From Apostichopus japonicus (lineage: Eukaryota; Echinodermata; Holothuroidea; Aspidochirotida; Stichopodidae), in the NCBI RefSeq assembly GCF_037975245.1, contig NC_092573.1:12980001-13044000 (forward strand): DNA of 64,000 nt. Reading direction: 5' to 3'. The notes below the pieces were generated by a model, which was not told the DNA's origin, made no database searches, and saw nothing but the letters and a program-made list of their open reading frames with translations. Shown in pieces: positions 20,400 through 31,110 of this stretch. The first letter of the stretch is position 1, and each line of letters opens with the position of its first letter. Position numbers and translations under genes: made by a program.

Positions 20400-21560
20400 A
20401 CTACAGAAACATAATTGACAGACCACATTTTTCATATATAAACTACATAAACTGAGATGTGCTGTTAAAATATCTCGTGTTCTACATCTTGACATTTCTT
20501 GTTTCAACAATATGGTATGATGTAAACTTATCATGGTAACAGTCACAAACCTATCTTCAGGCATAAAATTTCATATTTGAGAGGGCAAGGCCAATTTCAA
20601 TTTGCAAAGGGCACTTCCATAGCAAAATGTCAAAATCAATGGGATTTTTTTTTTAAGGGGCACCAAGACCAGGGCAACAGAGGCCGTGGCCTCCGTGAAA
20701 TCCCAGGCCTGTATCTTGCTAACATTGAAACATGCAGATTTTATTAAGCTTCCGTAGTGAACTAGTTTTTCATGAGAACTGACAAATCTGCTTAAATTTA
20801 ATTGTTAATCAAAGCAAATTGTTCAGATGTTGTTAAAATGACATAGATTGACCGTCAGAGTTCTCTGCAACCACTTTCAGCAGGGTGGCCCTGTTAAATG
20901 TTGATTTTCAATCACGGTTATACAAAAATTAACCCATGCTTTCTTAACAGAATTTGTGATGTACAAATCTATATCACGTTCATATTGCACAAAAATCCAG
21001 GAACAGGAAAGGCTACTGTATTCAGTGTAGTTCGCAAGAACAAGACAGACAGTCGGACGAGTATTTATATCATTTCAGTTGAAAATTACCAACCTCCCTA
21101 TTTTCCCCTTGTTTTCCCTATTTTCTTGGCCCTGAAAAATGTTATTCTCCCTATTTTGGGGTCAAACAGGTTGACAGGTCTGACACTGTCAATTAAGTAT
21201 TAAATGTTATAGGGTCATCAAATGTATCTTCGCATATTTATGAAAAATTAGTATTCCAAAAAGACTTCGCAAGTTTTATTTCATTTTTAAACCAGTAGAA
21301 AATGTATTTTCCCGTTGCTGAAATTTCCCTGCTGTATATTACTATGTATGTACTAGGGCATTACATGTATGTTACTGTAGGAACCAACCTGTAAAAAGCT
21401 GAGGATTATAAAGATTTTAACTGAAATTGTGGAGAACTGCTAAATAAATTGCTGTTGCAGCAAAGATATAATTGTGCATATGAGCTATAAAGAGTTGTCT
21501 GTCTGCATTTACTTCAAAAAAAACTGAATACATGTACAAAAATAATGACCCGTAGATGAT
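20400..21560 (+). other. Non-coding DNA behind the gene, mixed repeat debris
   Basis: Pieces seen: a block about 20575-20715 with the palindrome GAGGCC-GT-GGCCTC (20680-20693) that looks like part of a dispersed repeat; the mirrored CAGGG/CCCTG block at 20871-20899; and three TCCCTATTTT copies between about 21095 and 21160. AATAAA occurs at 21443-21448. No gene was recognised, and the short frames here lack any familiar motif. Confidence 0.4.
20871..20899 (-). repeat. Mirror copy of the 17464-17495 block
   Basis: CCACTTTCAGCAGGGTGGCC followed by CTGTTAAAT. Its reverse complement matches the intron 2 block apart from the spacer and one base. Confidence 0.5.
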
Positions 21561-21575
21561 TGTGTTAATTCCATA

Positions 21576-21667
21576 TGTAAATGAGCGATTAATAAAGATT
21601 GACTACTTTTTAGATTTCAGGAGAAGTCTGCGTTTCAGGTGGAAAGAGTGTAAATGAGCGATTAATA
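21576..21667 (+). repeat. Direct repeat pair of 19 bp
   Basis: TGTAAATGAGCGATTAATA occurs at 21576-21594 and again at 21649-21667. The first copy includes AATAAA at 21591-21596, a possible but distant polyadenylation signal. A small footprint of duplication; a former insertion of 54 bp between the copies is possible. Confidence 0.6.
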
Positions 21668-21999
21668 TGATAGGCGTATTCTTGTGTGGGCGTACATGTA
21701 TATAGTGTAGCGTTAGGCTATGGTGCGCTTGTATCAATGCATCGCTGCTTAATTATGTACGGTTTTTAAATGTATCGGGCGCGGCGCGCTGATTGTGTTG
21801 CGTGCGTGTAACTTGTGTGAGTGTGTGCGTGTGGTGTGAGAGAACTTTCTTGTATTTGAAAATGTTTGGCAGAGCGAATGAGTGAGGCAGTGAATACGAT
21901 GCATGGTTGACTGGCCAACACTTGTGAGTACGTTTGAGTTATACTGTATGTGGGAAGTGAGCTTGTAAGTAAATTATATTTTATAGTTAGTTGGTTTAG
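21668..21999 (+). other. GT- and CpG-rich stretch, no gene
   Basis: Includes GGGCGCGGCGCGCTG near 21777 and an irregular TGTG tract (about 21790-21840). Nothing else recognised. Confidence 0.4.
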
Positions 22000-22152
22000 T
22001 TGTTAAATGATTCCAGTAAGCGGTCGTTCCAGTTAATTGTTATTAAATGATTCCAGTAAGCCGTTGTTCTAGTTAATTGTTGTTAAACTATTCAAGTATA
22101 CCGTTGTTCCAGTTATGATTGTTATTACATCCTTCAAGTTACCGTTAATCTT
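22000..22152 (+). repeat. Decayed minisatellite, about 3.8 units of 37-42 bp
   Basis: Units start near 22000, 22037, 22077 and 22119. Each carries TTGTT, TTAAATGATTCCAGTAAG or a variant, then CCGTTGTTCCAGTTA. They diverge steadily from first to last, the opposite of the near-identical array units outside the transposon. Confidence 0.7.
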
Positions 22153-22861
22153 TTGTTCCTGCGTTATCTTTACAACTTCTCTCCCCTGAGTCATCATACT
22201 TTTGGGAGGGCACGCCAGTACAGAAAACCCCTAAACTTACACATATCCCCAAACTGGACACTAAGGTTTTCTGAAAGGAATTCCACTTCTGGACACTGCC
22301 TTAAGACCCCGGCCTCATGCACAAACCCTATGCAACAATGTTTTCCTGAGAACACATGGAATTTTGCTCTCCCTAATTTTTTTATTTATCATGGAACTTG
22401 CATTTTTAGTTTCTAGATGGAAATAAACTCAATTTTTGTAACCCTATGAGCCACCTAAAAATTTAATATTTGCCCTTCCCAATACTAGATACCCGTACAT
22501 GTAGTTTGTGCATGGATGGTGTATTCTTGTCCAGTTATGAAATTCTCTCCCCCAATTTGAAGTGAATTTAAAAGAAATGCTTAACATTTTTCTTGAAATA
22601 AAAAGGCCCTAATCATTGAGGAATGGATGCCCCTAAAGTTTCTAGTCCGACGTATCCCATAGACTTTGTATTGCATTGCATTTGCAGCGTCCGTCTCTGT
22701 ACAGACGACCCATTCCACATCTTTTCCTGCACGGAAAATGGGCATATTTAACATTTTAGTCTGACATAACAAATATTTCTCAGGGTTCAAATGTTCAACT
22801 TTATTTCCTTGATCAATAAGGATTGTTTCTGCGACATTCACTTCCCTTCCTTGGCCTCTCT
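22153..22861 (+). other. Non-coding stretch, nothing firm
   Basis: An open frame on each strand (22153-22416 plus, 22581-22892 minus) shows no domain I recognise. Part of the minus-strand side may belong to the LINE fragment next to it. Confidence 0.35.
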
Positions 22862-23089
22862 TCACATCACCTTCTCGGCCACCGACCGACATAGCAATGT
22901 ATATGAATTGGATTGATCTGACCTTGGTAGTTTGACCTCGTCTGGACCTCTAATCTTTGTTTCTTGCACAGCGGTGATGTCAAGATTGTATCTTGTGATG
23001 TCTTCAATTAATTCAAGTTGTTTTTCTTCTTTTGAAATCCCACGACAGTTAAGAGTACCGTCTTTAATAATCTGTTCGTTGTAACGCAT
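22862..23089 (-). pseudogene. Fragment of a LINE-type endonuclease (EEP domain)
   Basis: The reverse strand reads GTLNCRGISKEEKQ, then YNLDITAVQETKI, the opening beta strand and the QET metal-site motif of the exonuclease-endonuclease-phosphatase fold found at the N terminus of non-LTR retrotransposon proteins. Only about 50 residues of the domain are present and no reverse transcriptase follows, so it is a dead piece. It sits about 400 bp inside the right transposon end and is oriented against the transposase gene. The clade cannot be told from this much. Confidence 0.55.
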
Positions 23090-23401
23090 TCCAATAAAGA
23101 AAATGAATCCAACATAGACAAGAAATATTCACTCCGGTGGTAGGCTATCGTATAGGCTGCTAAAATATGACTGATAGGTCAGAAAAGTTTAAATTTGGAA
23201 AATGCACACGACTAAATCACTACAAATAATAAATCCAAACTGTTTTAAACAATAGATCCGTTGACAGAAACAATAAATCTTGATAATAGAGTAAACGTGA
23301 CAGGATGTGTTCACTAAAATGAGCAAAAAACAAGCAAATTTCCGAAGAAAGATGATGCTGACAACATGCCACTAATGTCTTCCGAATCACATGTGCGCGG
23401 T
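23090..23401 (+). other. Non-coding stretch before the right end
   Basis: AT-rich. A minus-strand frame (23220-23423) opens with MLGYSKH because of the subterminal repeat, which gives the same reading from the left end. No gene. Confidence 0.4.
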
Positions 23402-23432
23402 GATGTTTTGAATATCCCAACATGGCCGCTGA
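23402..23432 (-). repeat. Right subterminal inverted repeat, 31 bp
   Basis: Perfect reverse complement of 15388-15418. It lies 61 bases in from this end but 74 in from the left one, so the two ends are not symmetrical, as is usual for P elements. Confidence 0.85.
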
Positions 23433-23461
23433 GTCACTTCCGGCTGCTTCACTTACGGAGC

Positions 23462-23493
23462 CGCGCAGCCTATCCAGTTAGTGTAGATCAGTG
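23462..23493 (-). repeat. Right terminal inverted repeat, 32 bp
   Basis: Starts CGCGCAGCC and ends GTGTAGATCAGTG, the exact reverse complement of 15314-15345. Confidence 0.97.
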
Positions 23494-23501
23494 ACTGCGC
23501 G
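23494..23501. repeat. Target-site duplication, right copy
   Basis: ACTGCGCG directly after the right end, followed by TCGGTGTTTG as in uninterrupted units. No base differs from the left copy. Confidence 0.97.
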
Positions 23502-24557
23502 TCGGTGTTTGTTGTCAGGCTGTGTGAATCGCGCCGATCGGATGACAGACACTGCTTTGTTTATAATGGCATCGCCAAGGTGGAATTTTTACACGGGCCT
23601 AGGATCCCAATTCCGTATCCTCCCTTAGTTCGCAAAAGCATCCGGGAGATTACGTTTAGAGTCCGGCCTTCGGGCCAGAAGTGGGCTAGCTGACTTGCAA
23701 TGGAGGGCTCACGTCGATTCGGACTGGGTTGATGTTCAACGTTCAGTGAAACCATGGCCTCGATGAGGCGTAATCTCTTGTTAATTTTAGCTTTCTGTCT
23801 TCAATTTTATAATATAATTATATAAATTAATTATTGCCTTTTTTATTCGTCTTTTTCTCGCTTAGTTATCGCATTTTATTCAAGGTTAAATATATGCTCA
23901 TGTCTGCCTAGGTTCGACTCCCCGCCGAAGCAATATTTTATTTTATTTTTTTATTATTATTATTAATATTTGGGGTGTTGTTAATATCTGCATGTCTATG
24001 CATGGTGTTTTAAGTTTGTTTCGCTTTGTTTGTCTGTTTTTTTGTTTGTTTTTTTAGGGGGAGGGGGGTGTTTGTCTCTATTTTGGTATTTTGTTTCGCG
24101 TAAACAAAGTAGGTCATTGCAATAATTTTTGCACAACTTGTCAATAGAAACCGATTCGGAACTTAAGACCTGAGTGGTAAATTTGATTTCTGTCTCGCTC
24201 GTCGCCTTTCACTGGAAATTTGAATGAAAGTATTCATAAGGACGAAAACTGTACCTGCAAAAAGAAATGCTTCTTTTGTACAGTGTAAGGCCACCGCGAC
24301 ATCTTTTCTGACAAGCTTGATGATATTTGTTCTTCGGGAATGTTGTGTCATTACTTAGCCTTTATATTATAAACAGTTAAGTGTGGAAACAGCTATGCTC
24401 CTGTTAGAACAACTTAACATTTCTTAAATGCTGATTTACTGAGGCAGGCGTTTGAAAGACAGTGTGATACAAACAGGTACGGTAACGTCATAAACAATGC
24501 CACGAGCTCTCCGTGCATTAAAAACGATCGAAATGTGCGGTATTCATGACGGTACAC

Positions 24558-27500
24558 AAAGCAGATAATGCGGATACAGCAGACATAGCCGAGAATAAAA
24601 TCTAGTAGCGTGGAGGATTCAATTATGACATACTAGGACTTTCTACTGGTAAACTTTACTCATTGTCGAATAAATCTATATCTAATTTCTAGCTTTTGCT
24701 CTGTGTTTAACGTATTATGACCAAAACAAATATGAAGTTCACGACAATTCCATCGGACTTGTATATTCGTTTAAAAATAGCTCCGTTTCGAATCTAACGC
24801 TCCATTGCTATGGTAACATGGTGAATAATAGCCCTGCCGCTAATGGATATGTAGAAGATGACCATCGGTGGCGCTCTCAACTTCTCGTGCCACGTCTGGC
24901 ACCTATACAAGAAGTAACCGACATATTACTGGCGCAATCCCGACCGAACATATTTTAACTCTCCTCAGACAGACTTTTCTACACTGATCCCAGAAAGCAT
25001 TAAGTGCCGTCAAAATGCCTCAGTTGCCAATAGGTACATGTCCATGACGTAACACTGTTCTCGTTGTGCAGAAAACTGAAGTCAAAAGTAAGGCATATAC
25101 TGATAGGCCTAGACTAGGTATACGTTGCAGACTATACATATGCTAACTTCACAGACAGACATACATGCATTCAGACAACTTCGGGTAATGTAAAATATCA
25201 CTAACCGTAATCACGTTATGTTTACTCTGTCTTCAAATGTCGTCCTTTTCTTCTCTGCAACCCCGGGCCGTCATTGGAGTCGTTCGAACAACTATATTAA
25301 GGCGAAGAACGACGTCAAGATATATCCAACGTCTAGACTACACTGCTTGCAATGGAGAGAGAACTGCCCAGTACAGTACAGTACGTGTTGATATGAACGC
25401 CTACAAAATGACAACAAATATTTTCCATTGAAAATCCACTGTGTATGACGGTATAGTAAACACTCGTATATAGATCAACGCACACGCGCGCACGGAGGTA
25501 TTATGTACGTACAGCATGCAATGCAGACAAATATTTCGGAGCGCGCGCTTCTGATTTTGTGCTGATATTCTTGTGAGCGCTCTTGTATCACTGTTTGCAT
25601 GCGCGCACGGACAAGATAGACGTCAGACTATCACGCTGTAGCTACTAAACCTTTACTTACATGTGTACAGCAGTAGACTACTGTGATGGTTGCATGCGGC
25701 AGTTTAATTTTGTGTGCACAATATGTCAGCATTGTACGGTGGCTTAATAAGGACATAGGAAAGAAAAACAGTGTCCCCAAATCTCACAATGTTGTCTTTT
25801 TATCTCAAACGTTGCCTCTTTTTTTCCCTTCAAAATTTAGATCCAAAAACAAAAGTCCAAAAGTAGAGACAAAAAGTCCAAATTTTCAGATTTGAGCAGA
25901 CTTGTTTCCTTTCCTATGTCCCTATTAAGCCACCGTAGTATTGTGACTATTCTATGATCAGAAAAACTGTACAAATCTAACGGAATTGCTAATGTTATAA
26001 TGTTAAGAGACTGGCCTTTATCATCCCTGTAAAGTCAGAACGCGACGGTGTTTATTTCAGTCACGGTTGGCAGCCCTCTTAGGGTTTTAATCAGGAGCTT
26101 TCTATTTTATAGCTGTTGTAGGTGTCGTACCAGAAGTAATCCTTCCATTATCTTACACAGTACTAAGTCCGTCACGTTTAGGGTCCGCTAAAGTATAGCT
26201 AGAAGTTGTCAACTGACAAATCATACCCCCACGTTGATATCTGAGGGCTTGGCCTGCCAGGGTGCATGCACATTTCTATATCATGACGCAGTTTAGACTT
26301 TGAGCTAGAAGAGGAGCAAGTTGAGCACACTGAACCGTCCGCTCGCACGGAGAAACATATCCAGATTAAAACACAGAATTTCTTAACTGTTCTGTGTCAC
26401 CTCCTTGAATCCTCCTTATTTGCACATCACCTCTACTTTGAATTATGCGCTTCCACATCAAGACATTCAAAACGATCGTGGTGACTGGAAATATGCCATA
26501 ACAAGCATTGCGTTAGGTCATGTTACGTCTCGTGTGTGTCTGTGTGCTTTACTTATCTTTTCGTGTTTTTTTTTTTCGTTTTTTTTTTCGTTTTTTTTTT
26601 TTTCGTTTTTTTTTTTCACGGTTAAACTTTTGTGCGAATGTACAATACTCCAATTGGGGCATGGTATGCATTCATATCACATTGTTTTGGAACAATCTGG
26701 AACTCTAAGTATTATTTCGACCCAAGAATCACCAGGCTGGCGTGGTGGCCTGAACGGTTGGAAGACAGCACTGCGCGTCGGTGTTTGTTGTCAGGCTGTG
26801 TGAATCGCGCCGATCGGATGACAGACACTGCTTTGTTTATAATGGCATCGCCAAGGTGGAATTTTTACACGGGCCTAGGATCCCAATTCCGTATCCTCCC
26901 TTAGTTCGCAAAAGCATCCGGGAGATTACGTTTAGAGTCCGGCCTTCGGGCCAGAAGTGGGCTAGCTGACTTGCAATGGAGGGCTCACGTCGATTCGGAC
27001 TGGGTTGATGTTCAACGTTCAGTGAAACCATGGCCTCGATGAGGCGTAATCTCTTGTTAATTTTAGCTTTCTGTCTTCAATTTTATAATATAATTATATA
27101 AATTAATTATTGCCTTTTTTATTCGTCTTTTTCTCGCTTAGTTATCGCATTTTATTCAAGGTTAAATATATGCTCATGTCTGCCTAGGTTCGACTCCCCG
27201 CCGAAGCAATATTTTATTTTATTTTTTTATTATTATTATTAATATTTGGGGTGTTGTTAATATCTGCATGTCTATGCATGGTGTTTTAAGTTTGTTTCGC
27301 TTTGTTTGTCTGTTTTTTTGTTTGTTTTTTTAGGGGGAGGGGGGTGTTTGTCTCTATTTTGGTATTTTGTTTCGCGTAAACAAAGTAGGTCATTGCAATA
27401 ATTTTTGCACAACTTGTCAATAGAAACCGATTCGGAACTTAAGACCTGAGTGGTAAATTTGATTTCTGTCTCGCTCGTCGCCTTTCACTGGAAATTTGAA

Positions 27501-27833
27501 TGAAAGTATTCATAAGGACGAAAACTGTACCTGCAAAAAGAAATGCTTCTTTTGTACAGTGTAAGGCCACCGCGACATCTTTTCTGACAAGCTTGATGAT
27601 ATTTGTTCTTCGGGAATGTTGTGTCATTACTTAGCCTTTATATTATAAACAGTTAAGTGTGGAAACAGCTATGCTCCTGTTAGAACAACTTAACATTTCT
27701 TAAATGCTGATTTACTGAGGCAGGCGTTTGAAAGACAGTGTGATACAAACAGGTACGGTAACGTCATAAACAATGCCACGAGCTCTCCGTGCATTAAAAA
27801 CGATCGAAATGTGCGGTATTCATGACGGTACAC
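24558..27833 (+). repeat. Array unit 6
   Basis: 3276 bp, T tract class A. No substitution noticed. Confidence 0.97.
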
Positions 27834-30800
27834 AAAGCAGATAATGCGGATACAGCAGACATAGCCGAGAATAAAATCTAGTAGCGTGGAGGATTCAATT
27901 ATGACATACTAGGACTTTCTACTGGTAAACTTTACTCATTGTCGAATAAATCTATATCTAATTTCTAGCTTTTGCTCTGTGTTTAACGTATTATGACCAA
28001 AACAAATATGAAGTTCACGACAATTCCATCGGACTTGTATATTCGTTTAAAAATAGCTCCGTTTCGAATCTAACGCTCCATTGCTATGGTAACATGGTGA
28101 ATAATAGCCCTGCCGCTAATGGATATGTAGAAGATGACCATCGGTGGCGCTCTCAACTTCTCGTGCCACGTCTGGCACCTATACAAGAAGTAACCGACAT
28201 ATTACTGGCGCAATCCCGACCGAACATATTTTAACTCTCCTCAGACAGACTTTTCTACACTGATCCCAGAAAGCATTAAGTGCCGTCAAAATGCCTCAGT
28301 TGCCAATAGGTACATGTCCATGACGTAACACTGTTCTCGTTGTGCAGAAAACTGAAGTCAAAAGTAAGGCATATACTGATAGGCCTAGACTAGGTATACG
28401 TTGCAGACTATACATATGCTAACTTCACAGACAGACATACATGCATTCAGACAACTTCGGGTAATGTAAAATATCACTAACCGTAATCACGTTATGTTTA
28501 CTCTGTCTTCAAATGTCGTCCTTTTCTTCTCTGCAACCCCGGGCCGTCATTGGAGTCGTTCGAACAACTATATTAAGGCGAAGAACGACGTCAAGATATA
28601 TCCAACGTCTAGACTACACTGCTTGCAATGGAGAGAGAACTGCCCAGTACAGTACAGTACGTGTTGATATGAACGCCTACAAAATGACAACAAATATTTT
28701 CCATTGAAAATCCACTGTGTATGACGGTATAGTAAACACTCGTATATAGATCAACGCACACGCGCGCACGGAGGTATTATGTACGTACAGCATGCAATGC
28801 AGACAAATATTTCGGAGCGCGCGCTTCTGATTTTGTGCTGATATTCTTGTGAGCGCTCTTGTATCACTGTTTGCATGCGCGCACGGACAAGATAGACGTC
28901 AGACTATCACGCTGTAGCTACTAAACCTTTACTTACATGTGTACAGCAGTAGACTACTGTGATGGTTGCATGCGGCAGTTTAATTTTGTGTGCACAATAT
29001 GTCAGCATTGTACGGTGGCTTAATAAGGACATAGGAAAGAAAAACAGTGTCCCCAAATCTCACAATGTTGTCTTTTTATCTCAAACGTTGCCTCTTTTTT
29101 TCCCTTCAAAATTTAGATCCAAAAACAAAAGTCCAAAAGTAGAGACAAAAAGTCCAAATTTTCAGATTTGAGCAGACTTGTTTCCTTTCCTATGTCCCTA
29201 TTAAGCCACCGTAGTATTGTGACTATTCTATGATCAGAAAAACTGTACAAATCTAACGGAATTGCTAATGTTATAATGTTAAGAGACTGGCCTTTATCAT
29301 CCCTGTAAAGTCAGAACGCGACGGTGTTTATTTCAGTCACGGTTGGCAGCCCTCTTAGGGTTTTAATCAGGAGCTTTCTATTTTATAGCTGTTGTAGGTG
29401 TCGTACCAGAAGTAATCCTTCCATTATCTTACACAGTACTAAGTCCGTCACGTTTAGGGTCCGCTAAAGTATAGCTAGAAGTTGTCAACTGACAAATCAT
29501 ACCCCCACGTTGATATCTGAGGGCTTGGCCTGCCAGGGTGCATGCACATTTCTATATCATGACGCAGTTTAGACTTTGAGCTAGAAGAGGAGCAAGTTGA
29601 GCACACTGAACCGTCCGCTCGCACGGAGAAACATATCCAGATTAAAACACAGAATTTCTTAACTGTTCTGTGTCACCTCCTTGAATCCTCCTTATTTGCA
29701 CATCACCTCTACTTTGAATTATGCGCTTCCACATCAAGACATTCAAAACGATCGTGGTGACTGGAAATATGCCATAACAAGCATTGCGTTAGGTCATGTT
29801 ACGTCTCGTGTGTGTCTGTGTGCTTTACTTATCTTTTCGTGTTTTTTTTTTTCGTTTTTTTTTTCGTTTTTTTTTTTTTTCGTTTTTTTTTTTCACGGTT
29901 AAACTTTTGTGCGAATGTACAATACTCCAATTGGGGCATGGTATGCATTCATATCACATTGTTTTGGAACAATCTGGAACTCTAAGTATTATTTCGACCC
30001 AAGAATCACCAGGCTGGCGTGGTGGCCTGAACGGTTGGAAGACAGCACTGCGCGTCGGTGTTTGTTGTCAGGCTGTGTGAATCGCGCCGATCGGATGACA
30101 GACACTGCTTTGTTTATAATGGCATCGCCAAGGTGGAATTTTTACACGGGCCTAGGATCCCAATTCCGTATCCTCCCTTAGTTCGCAAAAGCATCCGGGA
30201 GATTACGTTTAGAGTCCGGCCTTCGGGCCAGAAGTGGGCTAGCTGACTTGCAATGGAGGGCTCACGTCGATTCGGACTGGGTTGATGTTCAACGTTCAGT
30301 GAAACCATGGCCTCGATGAGGCGTAATCTCTTGTTAATTTTAGCTTTCTGTCTTCAATTTTATAATATAATTATATAAATTAATTATTGCCTTTTTTATT
30401 CGTCTTTTTCTCGCTTAGTTATCGCATTTTATTCAAGGTTAAATATATGCTCATGTCTGCCTAGGTTCGACTCCCCGCCGAAGCAATATTTTATTTTATT
30501 TTTTTATTATTATTATTAATATTTGGGGTGTTGTTAATATCTGCATGTCTATGCATGGTGTTTTAAGTTTGTTTCGCTTTGTTTGTCTGTTTTTTTGTTT
30601 GTTTTTTTAGGGGGAGGGGGGTGTTTGTCTCTATTTTGGTATTTTGTTTCGCGTAAACAAAGTAGGTCATTGCAATAATTTTTGCACAACTTGTCAATAG
30701 AAACCGATTCGGAACTTAAGACCTGAGTGGTAAATTTGATTTCTGTCTCGCTCGTCGCCTTTCACTGGAAATTTGAATGAAAGTATTCATAAGGACGAAA

Positions 30801-31110
30801 ACTGTACCTGCAAAAAGAAATGCTTCTTTTGTACAGTGTAAGGCCACCGCGACATCTTTTCTGACAAGCTTGATGATATTTGTTCTTCGGGAATGTTGTG
30901 TCATTACTTAGCCTTTATATTATAAACAGTTAAGTGTGGAAACAGCTATGCTCCTGTTAGAACAACTTAACATTTCTTAAATGCTGATTTACTGAGGCAG
31001 GCGTTTGAAAGACAGTGTGATACAAACAGGTACGGTAACGTCATAAACAATGCCACGAGCTCTCCGTGCATTAAAAACGATCGAAATGTGCGGTATTCAT
31101 GACGGTACAC
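27834..31110 (+). repeat. Array unit 7
   Basis: 3277 bp, T tract class B. No substitution noticed. Confidence 0.97.

Larger units (their letters stand above)
15314..23493 (+). mobile_element. Complete P-superfamily (THAP9-like) DNA transposon, 8,180 bp
   Basis: Both boundaries are exact by comparison with empty units: removing 15314-23493 and one 8-bp duplication copy restores the unit sequence. The element has perfect 32-bp terminal inverted repeats, starts CA and ends TG, duplicates 8 bp, and encodes a THAP9-like transposase on the plus strand. Together these define the P superfamily. Internal order: left end, 5' non-coding with a 21-bp inverted repeat, three-exon gene, 3 kb of mixed non-coding DNA with repeat debris, right end. 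It is large for a P-type element, largely because of its second intron and the long 3' region. The ends are identical and the gene has one visible frameshift, so it is young and either just disabled or active with a sequence error. Confidence 0.95.
13105..24557 (+). repeat. Array unit 5, split by the P-type transposon
   Basis: Left part 13105-15313 and right part 23502-24557, with the transposon and the second copy of its 8-bp duplication between them. Without these the unit is 3265 bp. The T tract (15113-15152) is T11-CG-T14-CG-T11, which looks like class B with one T10-CG block lost. No other difference was noticed, so the host unit is as fresh as its neighbours. Confidence 0.97.

Noticed and set aside
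22581-22892. 103-codon minus-strand frame
   Set aside because: No recognisable domain; overlaps the end of the LINE fragment in another frame.
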